A stretch of DNA of 62,202 bases from GYS-P2D sp964522505 (GTDB taxonomy: Bacteria; Bacteroidota; Bacteroidia; Chitinophagales; Saprospiraceae): contig CAZFWJ010000016.1 of NCBI GenBank assembly GCA_964522505.1, positions 1-62,202 on the forward strand, read 5' to 3'. Below the pieces are notes generated by a model that searched no databases, had not been told where the DNA came from, and worked only from the letters and a program-made list of their open reading frames with translations. Below, piece after piece: positions 20,177 to 29,700 of this stretch. The position numbers were made by a program, and so were the translations under genes. How positions within the stretch are numbered: the first letter of the stretch is position 1; each line of letters starts with the position of its first letter.

Positions 20177-20195
20177 CACGGTTCAATATTCCGTG
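20177..20195. promoter_or_regulatory. Palindrome CACGG-N9-CCGTG upstream of Arg/Ser-tail gene A
   Basis: Perfect 5-bp arms separated by TTCAATATT lie 24-43 bases before the start of the minus-strand gene. The arms and spacer are identical in the second copy at 23021-23039, although neighbouring bases have diverged. An operator or 5'-UTR hairpin is likely, but the trans factor is unknown. Confidence 0.55.
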
Positions 20196-20373
20196 CCTTC
20201 ACAATTTATTACTTTTGGCGCAATTGAACCGTTAATAAACATTTAAACAGTTCATATTAGAGTCTTAAATACATTTTTCAAGAGTCTAAGACAGTGCGTT
20301 CAATATATAAGACGAGTTCTTTTCCAAAGAAGTTCGAATATTAACAGGTAGCAACAGGATTTTAACAAACAGC

Positions 20374-21840
20374 ATGGCAAAGGAGATTACAGCAAGAGAC
20401 GAGAACTACTCACAATGGTATTTGGATATAGTGAAAAAAGCTGGAATGGCCGATAATTCGGCGGTTCGAGGATGTATGGTCATTAAACCGACAGGCTTCG
20501 CTATATGGGAGAACATGAAATCCCAATTGGATAAAATGTTCAAGGAAACCGGTCACGTCAATGCATATTTTCCGCTCTTCATACCAAAAAGCTTCTTGAG
20601 CAAGGAGGCCGATCATGTCGAAGGCTTCGCTAAAGAATGTGCAGTTGTTACACACCACAGGTTAATGAACAATCCTGATGGTAGTGGGGTAGTAGTAGAT
20701 CCTTCTGCTAAATTGGAAGAGGAATTGATCGTAAGACCTACCTCTGAGACGATCATATGGAATACATACAAAGATTGGATTCAATCATATAGAGATCTTC
20801 CATTATTAATAAACCAGTGGGCCAATGTGGTGAGATGGGAGATGCGGACCCGACCATTCTTGAGAACAGCAGAGTTCCTTTGGCAAGAAGGCCATACAGC
20901 TCATGCTACACGGGACGAGGCTATCGCCGAATCTCAGATGATACATGAACTCTATGCGCGATTTGCGGAGGATTATATGGCTATGCCAGTAATTAAAGGC
21001 GCCAAGTCACCTAATGAGAGATTTGCCGGAGCGGAAGAGACCTATACTATTGAAGCCTTGATGCAGGATGGTCGAGCATTACAAGCCGGCACGTCCCACT
21101 TCTTAGGGCAGAACTTCGCCAAGGCATTTGATGTGAAGTATGCCGATCAAAATAATAAGGAAGAATATGTATGGGCGACATCATGGGGTGTATCGACTAG
21201 ACTAGTCGGAGGACTAATTATGACTCATTCTGATGATGAAGGCTTGGTGTTGCCTCCTAAGTTAGCTCCAACTCAAGTTGTCATTGTGCCGATTCCTAAG
21301 CCACAACCAGAAATCATGGAGGTAGCAGATCGAATTGCCGCTGATCTCAGAGCTCTCGGGGTATCAGTTCTAATTGATCGCGACAAGAAGAAGCGTCCAG
21401 GGTTTAAGTTTGCGGAGTATGAGATGAAAGGTATTCCAGTAAGAATCGGGATAGGCAAGCGGGATCTCGCTAACAATGTTGTAGAAGTAGCACGTCGTGA
21501 TACCAAAGAAAAATCATCAGTGGCGCTCGATGGTATAGCTCAACATGTAAATAAGCTTCTCAGTGATATCCAGGATAACTTGTTTAATCGCGCTAAACAG
21601 TACCGAGATGATCATATCACATCAGTTGACGACTTTGATACTTTTAAAGAGGTCATTAATGACAAAGGAGGATTCGTGTCAGCACACTGGGATGGAACGA
21701 CGGAGACAGAGTTAAAAATCAAAGATTTGACCAAGGCAACGATTAGATGCATACCTAATGATCAAGTCATAGAAAGCGGCAAGGACCTTTTAACAGGTGA
21801 GTCATCTGCCGGCCGAGTTCTATTCGCTAAGGCTTATTAA
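20374..21840 (+). CDS. proS: Prolyl-tRNA synthetase (archaeal/eukaryote-type ProRS)
   Basis: ProS charges tRNA-Pro with proline in the cytoplasm. The 488-residue length, the absence of the editing insertion between motifs 2 and 3, and the C-terminal end GRVLFAKAY identify the shorter ProRS class that is common in Bacteroidota. Class II motif 2 (RWEMRTRPFLRTAEFLWQEG) is near residue 155 and the motif 3 region (GGLIMTHSDDEGLVLPP) near 290. The anticodon-binding domain follows at about 305-400, with the zinc-like C-terminal extension after it. It is intact and single in this window apart from a relic of a second copy at 23095-23271. It is flanked by the two Arg/Ser-tail paralogues, one divergent and one convergent. 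Confidence 0.97.
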   Translation: MAKEITARDENYSQWYLDIVKKAGMADNSAVRGCMVIKPTGFAIWENMKSQLDKMFKETGHVNAYFPLFIPKSFLSKEADHVEGFAKECAVVTHHRLMNNPDGSGVVVDPSAKLEEELIVRPTSETIIWNTYKDWIQSYRDLPLLINQWANVVRWEMRTRPFLRTAEFLWQEGHTAHATRDEAIAESQMIHELYARFAEDYMAMPVIKGAKSPNERFAGAEETYTIEALMQDGRALQAGTSHFLGQNFAKAFDVKYADQNNKEEYVWATSWGVSTRLVGGLIMTHSDDEGLVLPPKLAPTQVVIVPIPKPQPEIMEVADRIAADLRALGVSVLIDRDKKKRPGFKFAEYEMKGIPVRIGIGKRDLANNVVEVARRDTKEKSSVALDGIAQHVNKLLSDIQDNLFNRAKQYRDDHITSVDDFDTFKEVINDKGGFVSAHWDGTTETELKIKDLTKATIRCIPNDQVIESGKDLLTGESSAGRVLFAKAY

Positions 21841-21851
21841 GTAAAGTTTTT

Positions 21852-21871
21852 CAGCACATCTTCTTATTCTC
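21852..21871 (+). repeat. 20-bp remnant matching the signal-peptide region of the 23422 gene (23493-23512)
   Basis: CAGCACATCTTCTTATTCTC occurs 11 bases after the proS stop and again inside the signal-peptide coding part of the gene at 23422. Both copies are preceded by a T-rich run. This marks the right edge of the ancestral duplicated unit, which here was shortened by a deletion after proS. Confidence 0.7.
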
Positions 21872-21917
21872 GAATTGGTGCTCACTACCCATGTATTGTT
21901 ACTATCTGTTTCTACCC

Positions 21918-22997
21918 TTATGGCCTTCTTGAACTTCTGACGCTTGAAGATGAAGATCTCGATGGAGAACTACTTCTCGCACTTGAAGAAGATCTTGAAC
22001 TTCTTGAAGGACGTGCAGAACTACTTCTGCTCGTTGATCTGCTTGGCGAATAAGAAGATCTTGAACTTCTACTATTCGAATTTGATATTCTTGAGCTTCT
22101 ACTCGATCTCGTTCTTGACGGAGTAGCAGAACTTCTCGTTGTCGTTCTCGTATTAGCTGACGATCTCACTGTGCGTGAAGAAGGAGCAACTGTTCTATTG
22201 CGAGTAGATGTTGTTGACACAGCTCTTGCTGAAGTTGATCTTACATTAGCTTTATTAGCGGCTGTAGTTCTTCTACTAGCATTTGATCTCGTAACAGATC
22301 CAGTATTTCTTGAGCTCTTCACTCCGCTTACATTGTTAATGGTATTGGCGGTATTATTAAGTCTTTCGTTATTAGTCGTCGTGAATCCATATGGAGGACA
22401 GACGTATCCACCTCCGAAAGAATTGAATCCCAGTCGTCTGTCGAAGGTGCTGTACGCAAATCCTCGATAGAAGTTGCTTATTCCAAATCCTCGATGGAAA
22501 TTCTTGAACCCAAATGCTCCACCATTGAATCCAAATGCTTGATTGATTGTGTTTATTCTAACTGATTCTGTCGCATATAACAACGAACCTAACAATATCT
22601 GATTCCTAAGATAGGTAGCAAAACGCCTGTCATTTCTGATATGACGGTTCAAATGGCGTAAAAATGGATCACCACATCGCAGCAATCCTGCTCCATAATA
22701 ATTAGAGGCAAATGCCGCTAATCTATACTGTTCTAATCTGTTAGTGTACTGATATCCATCAATATCATATTCATTCGTGTAGTACTCTGTGTACTCGTCA
22801 AAATCATCGCCGTCATATTCATCTAATAAGGCGTTGTCATATTGAGCGATATCTTGATCTACATCTTCATATGCATAGTCTCTGTCTGAACTGAAGTCTG
22901 ACTCATCAAAGTAGAGATCATCAAACTGCGCATTGACATTTACAATTAAGAAGCCCAAAACGAGCGTTAAGGCTGTAATTAATCTTTTATTTCTCAT
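21918..22997 (-). CDS. Secreted polyampholyte with Arg/Ser-rich tail (copy B)
   Basis: This is the paralogue of the gene at 19067-20152. The start chosen (ATG at 22995-22997) yields a signal peptide MRNKRLITALTLVLGFLIVNVNA that aligns with the sister gene, and upstream in-frame sequence would add 17 unrelated residues. The acidic N-terminal segment and the Arg/Ser tail are conserved. The middle differs: the seven-fold Phe/Asn/Gly repeat has collapsed, and a GFxxFHRGFGISNFYRGFAY-like segment stands in its place. No sorting domain or known fold is recognised. The terminator found after the sister gene is missing because the duplication joint removes half of the hairpin, so its transcript may run on towards the convergent proS. 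The product is predicted to be secreted or periplasmic. Confidence 0.83.
   Translation of the reverse strand: MRNKRLITALTLVLGFLIVNVNAQFDDLYFDESDFSSDRDYAYEDVDQDIAQYDNALLDEYDGDDFDEYTEYYTNEYDIDGYQYTNRLEQYRLAAFASNYYGAGLLRCGDPFLRHLNRHIRNDRRFATYLRNQILLGSLLYATESVRINTINQAFGFNGGAFGFKNFHRGFGISNFYRGFAYSTFDRRLGFNSFGGGYVCPPYGFTTTNNERLNNTANTINNVSGVKSSRNTGSVTRSNASRRTTAANKANVRSTSARAVSTTSTRNRTVAPSSRTVRSSANTRTTTRSSATPSRTRSSRSSRISNSNSRSSRSSYSPSRSTSRSSSARPSRSSRSSSSARSSSPSRSSSSSVRSSRRP
21981..22178. repeat. 198-bp block identical to 19130-19327 (Arg/Ser tail, copy B)
   Basis: This is the second member of the identical block described for 19130-19327. The exact identity contrasts with the decayed proS relic in the same duplicated unit, which suggests sequence homogenisation after the duplication. 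Confidence 0.9.
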
Positions 22998-23020
22998 AGC
23001 TACTAGCTTTAATATACTCT

Positions 23021-23039
23021 CACGGTTCAATATTCCGTG
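23021..23039. promoter_or_regulatory. Palindrome CACGG-N9-CCGTG upstream of Arg/Ser-tail gene B
   Basis: The arms and 9-base spacer are identical to those at 20177-20195 and lie at the same distance (23 bases) before the start of the minus-strand gene. Conservation through divergence of surrounding bases supports a functional site. Confidence 0.55.
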
Positions 23040-23094
23040 CCTCAGCAATCTATTACTTTTGACACAATTAAACCGTTAACGAACGTTTAAAAAT

Positions 23095-23271
23095 CTGCCC
23101 AACGTTGTAAGATGGGTAAAAGGCTTTTCTCAAAAACGGCAGAGTTCATAAGGCAAAGAAGGTCATAAGACTCATGCTACTATGTTATGAAGGCAAGTGC
23201 CAGAAAACGGCAAGTATCTACTAAAAAGAGAGCCATCAATTGGACGAGTATTGTTCGCTAAGGCCTACTAA
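23095..23271 (+). pseudogene. proS: Relic of a second proS copy
   Basis: Two proS segments are recognisable. Bases from about 23095 to 23166 align with the motif 2 region of proS (ANVVRWEMRT...FLRTAEFLWQEGHTAHAT; 20821-20890), with small gaps, a frameshift and a stop. Bases 23203-23271 align in frame with the C-terminus, reading ENGKYLLKREPSIGRVLFAKAY and then a stop, against ESGKDLLTGESSAGRVLFAKAY in the intact gene. Everything between, nearly 300 codons, is deleted. The relic lies beside the second Arg/Ser-tail gene in the same relative order as the intact pair. It shows that the whole Arg/Ser-gene plus proS unit was duplicated and that this proS copy decayed. Confidence 0.88.
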
Positions 23272-23315
23272 TCAAAAAAATCATATTATTTTTCTTTTAT
23301 ATATGTTAATATGCA

Positions 23316-23323
23316 TATATTTG
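23316..23323 (+). promoter_or_regulatory. Candidate Bacteroidota -7 element (TAnnTTTG)
   Basis: TATATTTG lies 98 bases before the start of the 1073-residue protein gene and after the proS relic. No convincing -33 element is seen. The surrounding ATATATG/CATATAT bases could also form a weak hairpin. Confidence 0.3.
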
Positions 23324-23421
23324 CTTATAGACGACCTACGTCTGACAATCTGAACCTACACCGCACCTTACATACCAACGGGTGCTTGCTATCAATTGAT
23401 TTTTAGAAAATCTAAGCAAAA

Positions 23422-26400
23422 ATGAACGGATTTTACTCATACCCCAGTAGGCCTATAGTAGGTTTTGTAGTGCTTTTAGTGTCATTCTTTTACAGCACAT
23501 CTTCTTATTCTCAATCGATAGAGGCATTAGCAACTTGTGATGATATCACTACTGATGAAACATATGCAGTAGAGATAACAGGGCTTAATAGCACTAGTAC
23601 TTATGATATTATAGTTGATGGTGCTACTACCAGCGCAGTAACAGGAAATACAACTTTCACTAGTAATTCTATAGACTATGTAGATGGGTTACAATCAGTC
23701 GAAGTTACCATCATAGAAGACCCCTCTGGGGCAGCAATTGAAACGACAATAATAGTCCATGAAGCATTATGTATTGATGCTGATAGCGACGGGGATTTGG
23801 ATTATAATGAGGCCACATGTGATTATACAGGTGCTGGACCAGATTTCGGTACGATCGTATCGACAGTTGCTCCATATAATGGCACCAATGTATACTTATA
23901 TGTCTTAGCAGATGGAGACGGCATTTTATTAGGAGATTCTAATACAGAAGGACATTTTACTGACCTTGCTAATGGCGATTATATCGTTTCAGCCTATACT
24001 TTTTTGAATACTACAGATTTAGAATCATTCAGAGCTAGTCTGTCAGTTGGGGATGATCTCGATGACTTAATAGCATCTAGTCCCGATGTCTGTCTTAATC
24101 ATTGTGGTAATGCACCATATACAGTTGGTTGTGGAGACCTTATAACGATTACTACGAATCCAACAGATTTAGAGCTGTGTGAAGGAGAAGATGGTGATAT
24201 GACGAGTGAAGCAACAATAAACCTATCTGGTCCAGTTGCAGGACTTCCGCCCGGAGCGGAGATTACCTATCAGTGGTTTGTTGATGATGGCAGTGGAGAT
24301 GGATTCGTTGAGTTAGCGGATGAGACAGAAAGTACCTTATCGTTTACAGATGTAGAATTCGCACTTGACGATAATCTTTATCAGGTAGTTGCTGCACTAG
24401 AAGTGAATGGCAGTGCAGTGGATGCTGATACCTCAATTTCTGCGGAGCTAACCGTCTTTCAAGGAATTACATTTACTGGTGATATAGATGATGAGGTATG
24501 TAGCGACGAAGCATCAGATATCATGTTGCCAAGTACAGATGACAATGGTGTGAATATCGGAAGCTATACTATTAGTGCCGTGGTAGATCCATCTTTAGTT
24601 GGCGAAGCTACAACAACAGATCCTGAAACGACTATCGCATCTGGAACTCTCATAGCTGACCAATTTACAAATACAGGTACCGAAGCAGCAACAGTGGTTT
24701 ATACCATGACACCTACATCAGAAGATGACTGTGAAGGAGAATCATTCGATGTGGTCCTCACTGTTAACCCTGATCCAGTATTCACCGGTACAGTAGAAAA
24801 TGAAGTATGTAGCGGAGAGGATGCTGGTTTAATCTTACCGGGTGTTGCAGAAGGTAATGATGACCTCAATGTTGATATTGCGAGCTACAATATTACGGCA
24901 GTAGTTGACCCATCATTGACAGGTACAGCAACTGAAGGAACCGGTATAACTCTTACTGATGCTACTATCAATGATCAATTCACTAATACTGGTACTGAAC
25001 CAGCCACAGTGACTTATACAATCACTCCGATAACTGCTGAGGGCTGCGAAGGTGAAGACTTTACTGCTGAGCTAACGGTTAATCCAGTGCCAGAAGTTGA
25101 AGACATAGAAGAAATTGTGTGTAGTGATGAGGATATCTTAGTGGATCTTGCAGCAGTAGATGGAGCTGGAAATGCTATCGATAGCTTCGATGTAGAGCTT
25201 GTTTCAATAACAAGTAATCTTACACCAGCTGACGATAACTTCCTTGATCTAACAGGGACTAGTACCGCAGACAATCAGACAGATATCACAGTAATTGGAG
25301 GAGATTCATATACTAACTTAAGTGGTGAACCTGGTACAGTAGTCTATACAGTGACACCTCATGTAGCCGGTTGCGAGGGAGTAACATATGATGTAACAGT
25401 TACTATAGCCACAGAACCAGTCGGTACCGATACAGCCATCTCTATAGCAAGTGATGAAGCAGTTGATGTAAATCTTGCCGATTTAATATCTAACGGTGTG
25501 ACAGGTGTGACGTTCACATGGTCCGCAACCGAAAACGGCGATGTTACTGGAGAGACTACAACAGCACAAACAAGTAGCACTATTGATGATGTACTTACTA
25601 ATATAAGTGGTGAGACGCAGACAGTAGTTTATACCGTAACAGCAACAACGGATGACGACGAAGCCTGTGTTAGCGATGAATTTACGGTAACGGTGACGAT
25701 CTGTTCTGAGCCTACTTACGAAGACGAAGCTGTTACGGCATGTAGTGATGAAGCTCTCGACATCAGCATAATAGACAACCTTGCTACAGGTAGTAATGCA
25801 GCAGATGGGTTTACTTATGTAGTTGCAAGTAGTGATGAGGAAGCAGTTCCTGCAGGAGCGGCAAGAACAGACACGACTTTAGCTAACATAACTGATACCT
25901 ATACCAATACCTCAGCAAGTCCTGTTGACATTACTTATACCATCACGCCATTAACTGATGAGGGTTGTGTAGGAGATGAATTTACAGTGACAGTAACTAT
26001 AGATCCTGAGCCAGTACTTGCTTCTGATCTGGATGATGTAGTATGTACAGGCAGTTCTACTGGAGTGACTTTAAGTACGACTAATGGACTGACAGATGTA
26101 ATCTATGAATTAGTATCCGTCGATGCTACAGGTCTTGTTGCAGATGGTACGGTTGCTGAGGTTGGAACAATCGCAGCTGACGGCTTAGCCAATGATGTAT
26201 ATACGAATCCAACAGCTGATGCACTTACCATAACATATGTGGTATCTGCGACCAGCGATAGTGATTGTGAAGGCGATGAGGTTACAATAATAATAACAGT
26301 TGATCCGGAAGTAGTGGTAGATGCTGGAGAAGACGAAGAGATTTGTTCTACAGGTACGATCTCACTCGTTGATGCGACAATATCAGGAGCCCTTGGATCT

Positions 26401-26643
26401 GGAACTTGGACATCATCTAATGGCAATTCCGGAAGCTTTATGAATGACTCAGGCACTAACGATCCTGCATTTGGAGCAGCCGTAGTCTATCAACCGAGTG
26501 CTGCAGATATCGCCGCTGGAGAGGTTGTGTTAACATTGATATCAGATGCTCCTGAAGGTGCGTGTGACGCAGAAACTGACTCTATAACTATTACGATCAA
26601 CAACGTAGAGTGTGGAACATTCCCTTGGACGGGTAATGAATAA
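23422..26643 (+). CDS. Secreted protein with seven PKD-like repeats, no visible T9SS sorting domain
   Basis: The protein has 1073 residues. A signal peptide ending SSYSQ covers about residues 1-31. Two N-terminal beta segments follow, with an Asp-rich Ca-binding-like stretch (DADSDGDLDYNE) near 120. After an Ig-like region (about 245-345), seven repeats of roughly 100 residues begin near 351, 452, 557, 667, 765, 868 and 963. Each opens with a [V/I]CSDE- or VCSGE-like motif and ends with a YT[V/I]TP...FTVTVT-like strand, a pattern typical of Bacteroidota PKD-like domains. The C-terminus (CGTFPWTGNE) lacks both type A and type B sorting motifs, which is unusual next to three T9SS clients. A terminator follows, and a related giant gene starts 89 bases downstream on the same strand. 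Confidence 0.85.
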   Translation: MNGFYSYPSRPIVGFVVLLVSFFYSTSSYSQSIEALATCDDITTDETYAVEITGLNSTSTYDIIVDGATTSAVTGNTTFTSNSIDYVDGLQSVEVTIIEDPSGAAIETTIIVHEALCIDADSDGDLDYNEATCDYTGAGPDFGTIVSTVAPYNGTNVYLYVLADGDGILLGDSNTEGHFTDLANGDYIVSAYTFLNTTDLESFRASLSVGDDLDDLIASSPDVCLNHCGNAPYTVGCGDLITITTNPTDLELCEGEDGDMTSEATINLSGPVAGLPPGAEITYQWFVDDGSGDGFVELADETESTLSFTDVEFALDDNLYQVVAALEVNGSAVDADTSISAELTVFQGITFTGDIDDEVCSDEASDIMLPSTDDNGVNIGSYTISAVVDPSLVGEATTTDPETTIASGTLIADQFTNTGTEAATVVYTMTPTSEDDCEGESFDVVLTVNPDPVFTGTVENEVCSGEDAGLILPGVAEGNDDLNVDIASYNITAVVDPSLTGTATEGTGITLTDATINDQFTNTGTEPATVTYTITPITAEGCEGEDFTAELTVNPVPEVEDIEEIVCSDEDILVDLAAVDGAGNAIDSFDVELVSITSNLTPADDNFLDLTGTSTADNQTDITVIGGDSYTNLSGEPGTVVYTVTPHVAGCEGVTYDVTVTIATEPVGTDTAISIASDEAVDVNLADLISNGVTGVTFTWSATENGDVTGETTTAQTSSTIDDVLTNISGETQTVVYTVTATTDDDEACVSDEFTVTVTICSEPTYEDEAVTACSDEALDISIIDNLATGSNAADGFTYVVASSDEEAVPAGAARTDTTLANITDTYTNTSASPVDITYTITPLTDEGCVGDEFTVTVTIDPEPVLASDLDDVVCTGSSTGVTLSTTNGLTDVIYELVSVDATGLVADGTVAEVGTIAADGLANDVYTNPTADALTITYVVSATSDSDCEGDEVTIIITVDPEVVVDAGEDEEICSTGTISLVDATISGALGSGTWTSSNGNSGSFMNDSGTNDPAFGAAVVYQPSAADIAAGEVVLTLISDAPEGACDAETDSITITINNVECGTFPWTGNE

Positions 26644-26669
26644 TAAGAAAAGAGAATTATAAGACAGTA

Positions 26670-26697
26670 GGCTCCGCTCATCAATGGGCGGAGCCTT
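26670..26697 (+). terminator. Rho-independent terminator after the PKD-repeat gene
   Basis: A perfect 8-bp GC-rich stem (GGCTCCGC / GCGGAGCC) with a 10-base loop is followed by a short TTT run. The weak T-tract could allow some read-through into the next surface-protein gene. Confidence 0.75.
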
Positions 26698-26732
26698 TCG
26701 GTCTCTAAATATTACATAAGGAAACTACAACT

Positions 26733-29700
26733 ATGGAGGCATCTCGTATGCCATCTTATCACCCTATGCGCTACATATCGGTAGCGATACTCTTGTGCTA
26801 TAACATTATATCCTATAGCCAAGGGGACTTAACGTCTTACGTTTCGTATGACGTACTACCCACTTGTGTTAATCCGTCCGATGAGAGAACAGCGGAAAGT
26901 GGCAGTTTCTTTATCCTAACAACATTCTGGGATCTTCAGGTTGATAGTACCGAAGCACTACAAGAAAACTTTGAGATCACCGTTGAAGAGGGCACGCCAA
27001 TTCAGTTCTTTGTTGATCAAGAGCAATTACCATATACTGCCATATTTGGCCCCTTTACAATCCCCGAAGAGAGAGAGCAGAGGGCGCTTGGAGTAAATAT
27101 ACGCTCAATAGATAATGGTGTTGGCGATGAGCTTTTGGTTTCAGAGGTCTTATGTGGGATCTCTACTAATAATGGTCTAAATCAGCCGGGCTTTCTATGT
27201 AATGCTGACGATCAGTATCTTTTTGCACAAGCTCAACCTCTTCCGACAAATGGGATTCGAAATCAAGGGGGGACCTATGTTTATGTACTTTCTGATAGTA
27301 GTGGTGTAATCAGGGGATATAATCATACGGGTTTGTTTAGTGCGGTGGACAATGCAGGCTCCTTTAGCATAGAATTATTTTCAGTTGCTAATCACGAGGT
27401 AGATTCATTCGTCGGGGGCATAAGTCTTGGCGATCCATTGGAAGTTATGCTCGCTTCATCATGCTTTGTTTCATGTGGAAGTTATTCCCTTAATTTTCAA
27501 TGTACAGATTTTGATTTGGCCTTATTTAAGGAGGTCGTGGGAAGTGGAATACAAAATGTAGGAGATACGGTTGAGTTCTTGATCACCATAGTTAATGAGG
27601 GAGTGGTCCCTGCCTACGAAGTAGTTGTGAATGATCAGGTGCCTGAAGGACTTCGCTTCTTGCAGGAATTAAATCCTCAATGGGATGATCAAGCACAAAG
27701 CTTACCTATAGAGATCATCTTGGCGGGCGACTCGGTGGTCCTCCAAATTAGAATGATTGTAGAAACCCCAGCAACACTAATCGAGATAGAAAACCTTGCA
27801 GAAATCATATTTGCGGCTAATAATCCCAATGGAACAACGCCAGCATTTGATTTTGACAGTACACCAGATAATGACAATGAAAGAGAAGATGATATTAGTA
27901 GTGCTGGAATAATCGTGCTACAAGCATTATGTGATGCTACGTTTACTGCAGAACTTAGTGACAATGGACCATTTTGTGTCGGTCAAGCTATAGAATTACG
28001 TACTCAAGCTGCCTCGGATAATGGAGCACTGACTTATTCATGGGCATTCAACGGTGTCCAGGTTTCCAATGATCCGGAGATTAATATTCCAAATCCGACG
28101 GCTATGGATTATGGTCTCTATACCCTTGTGATCACCGACCCAATGGGATGTACAGCTAATATGTCTGTTAATGTCCTAGAGGCTGTAGAAGAACGCATTA
28201 GCTGTATCACGGAATTAAATGTCACAGTGGGTGCTGATTGCACACTGGGATTACGTCCCAGTATGTTCACGCTTAATAATGTATCAGGTATAAATGATTA
28301 TATTCTTGAAGTCATAGATGCACAAGGCGCAATAGTTGATCTTACTGATGTTAGCTCAAATGATCTGTCTGAGCCACTTGAAGTCCGTCTTATACATCCG
28401 TGTTCAGGACAGACCTTATGTTGGTCATTTGTCAATGCTGATTTTAAAGCAGAACCCGATGTGAATTTTTATACAGACACTTTGGATGTGTTCTGTGGCA
28501 CTACGGACATGACAAGTGCAACAGATTTATTAGATCGAACTGAGGGAATATTTACAGGAAATGAATTTCAAGCATTAATACAAGATCAGCTCTGTCAAAT
28601 TGAAGGAACTATAGGTGTTCAGGATCTGATATTAGAAGAGGTGTCCTGTGGGTCAGGTGTTGTAGGAAGGATTTATTCATTGACTGCTAACAATCTAACA
28701 TTCATATTGGACACCGCCATCGTTAGCATACTGGCAACACCTATTGAGTCGATCATGTTTCCTGCTGACGTCTCGGGTTTAGCCTGTGGAGAGTCGTACC
28801 TGCCTGAGGACATATCCTCTGTGCCCTCATGGATTGACGGTATGGATACAATAACCCTCCGATTAGTCGACAATAGTGCTGATAATTTTTGCAGGATGTC
28901 AACGACTTTTTCTGACCAGGAGTCAGACGAGATTTGTTCTTTTGGCAGTCAGAAGATACTGAGATCTTGGACGGTAATTGATTGGTGTACTGATCAGGTG
29001 CTTTCTCACTTACAGCATCTTTATGTTGTCGATCAGACCCCACCAGTAATTACAACGATTGAAGATACAGTTGTCGTAGCTTTGTCTGGAAGGATATGTC
29101 AGGGAGATATAGACTTGTCTGCCGCCGTCGATATCATTGATAATTGCGATGCTAATCCACAGATAATCATCCGGGGTTTCTCAAGTGAACAACTATTTAT
29201 CCAAGATGTCCCTGCTGGCTATCATCAGATTCCCATAGAGGTTCTCGATGCTTGTGGCAACAGTTCAAGTGATTCCATACAGGTCATAGTCACTGAGGAA
29301 ACTCCTCCAGTGCCAGTAACTATCACAGAAGTGAATGTCAGTTATAGCTCAGGAAGTGCGGGGTGGATATCGGCGCAGCTATTTGATAACAATAGCGCTG
29401 ACGCTTGTGGGCCTGTTGATATACAGATCGCCCGCGCTACCGAGGTCAATCAGATTTCTTCCAACGGAACCTTAGCAGTCTGGGAACTACGAGATAAGTG
29501 TGATGAGGATTTCAGTTTATACGATATAGATCAAGATGGAGAATTAACTACTGATGAAGTATTTCGAGATCGGATTTTATTCTGTTGCGAAGATCTTAAT
29601 CAGCCTATCAAGGTCTACATACGAGTGATAGATCAGTTTGGCAATTACGCAGAAACAGATGCGACAGTGTTCCTATCTGCCATGGACGAGCCTATCGTCT

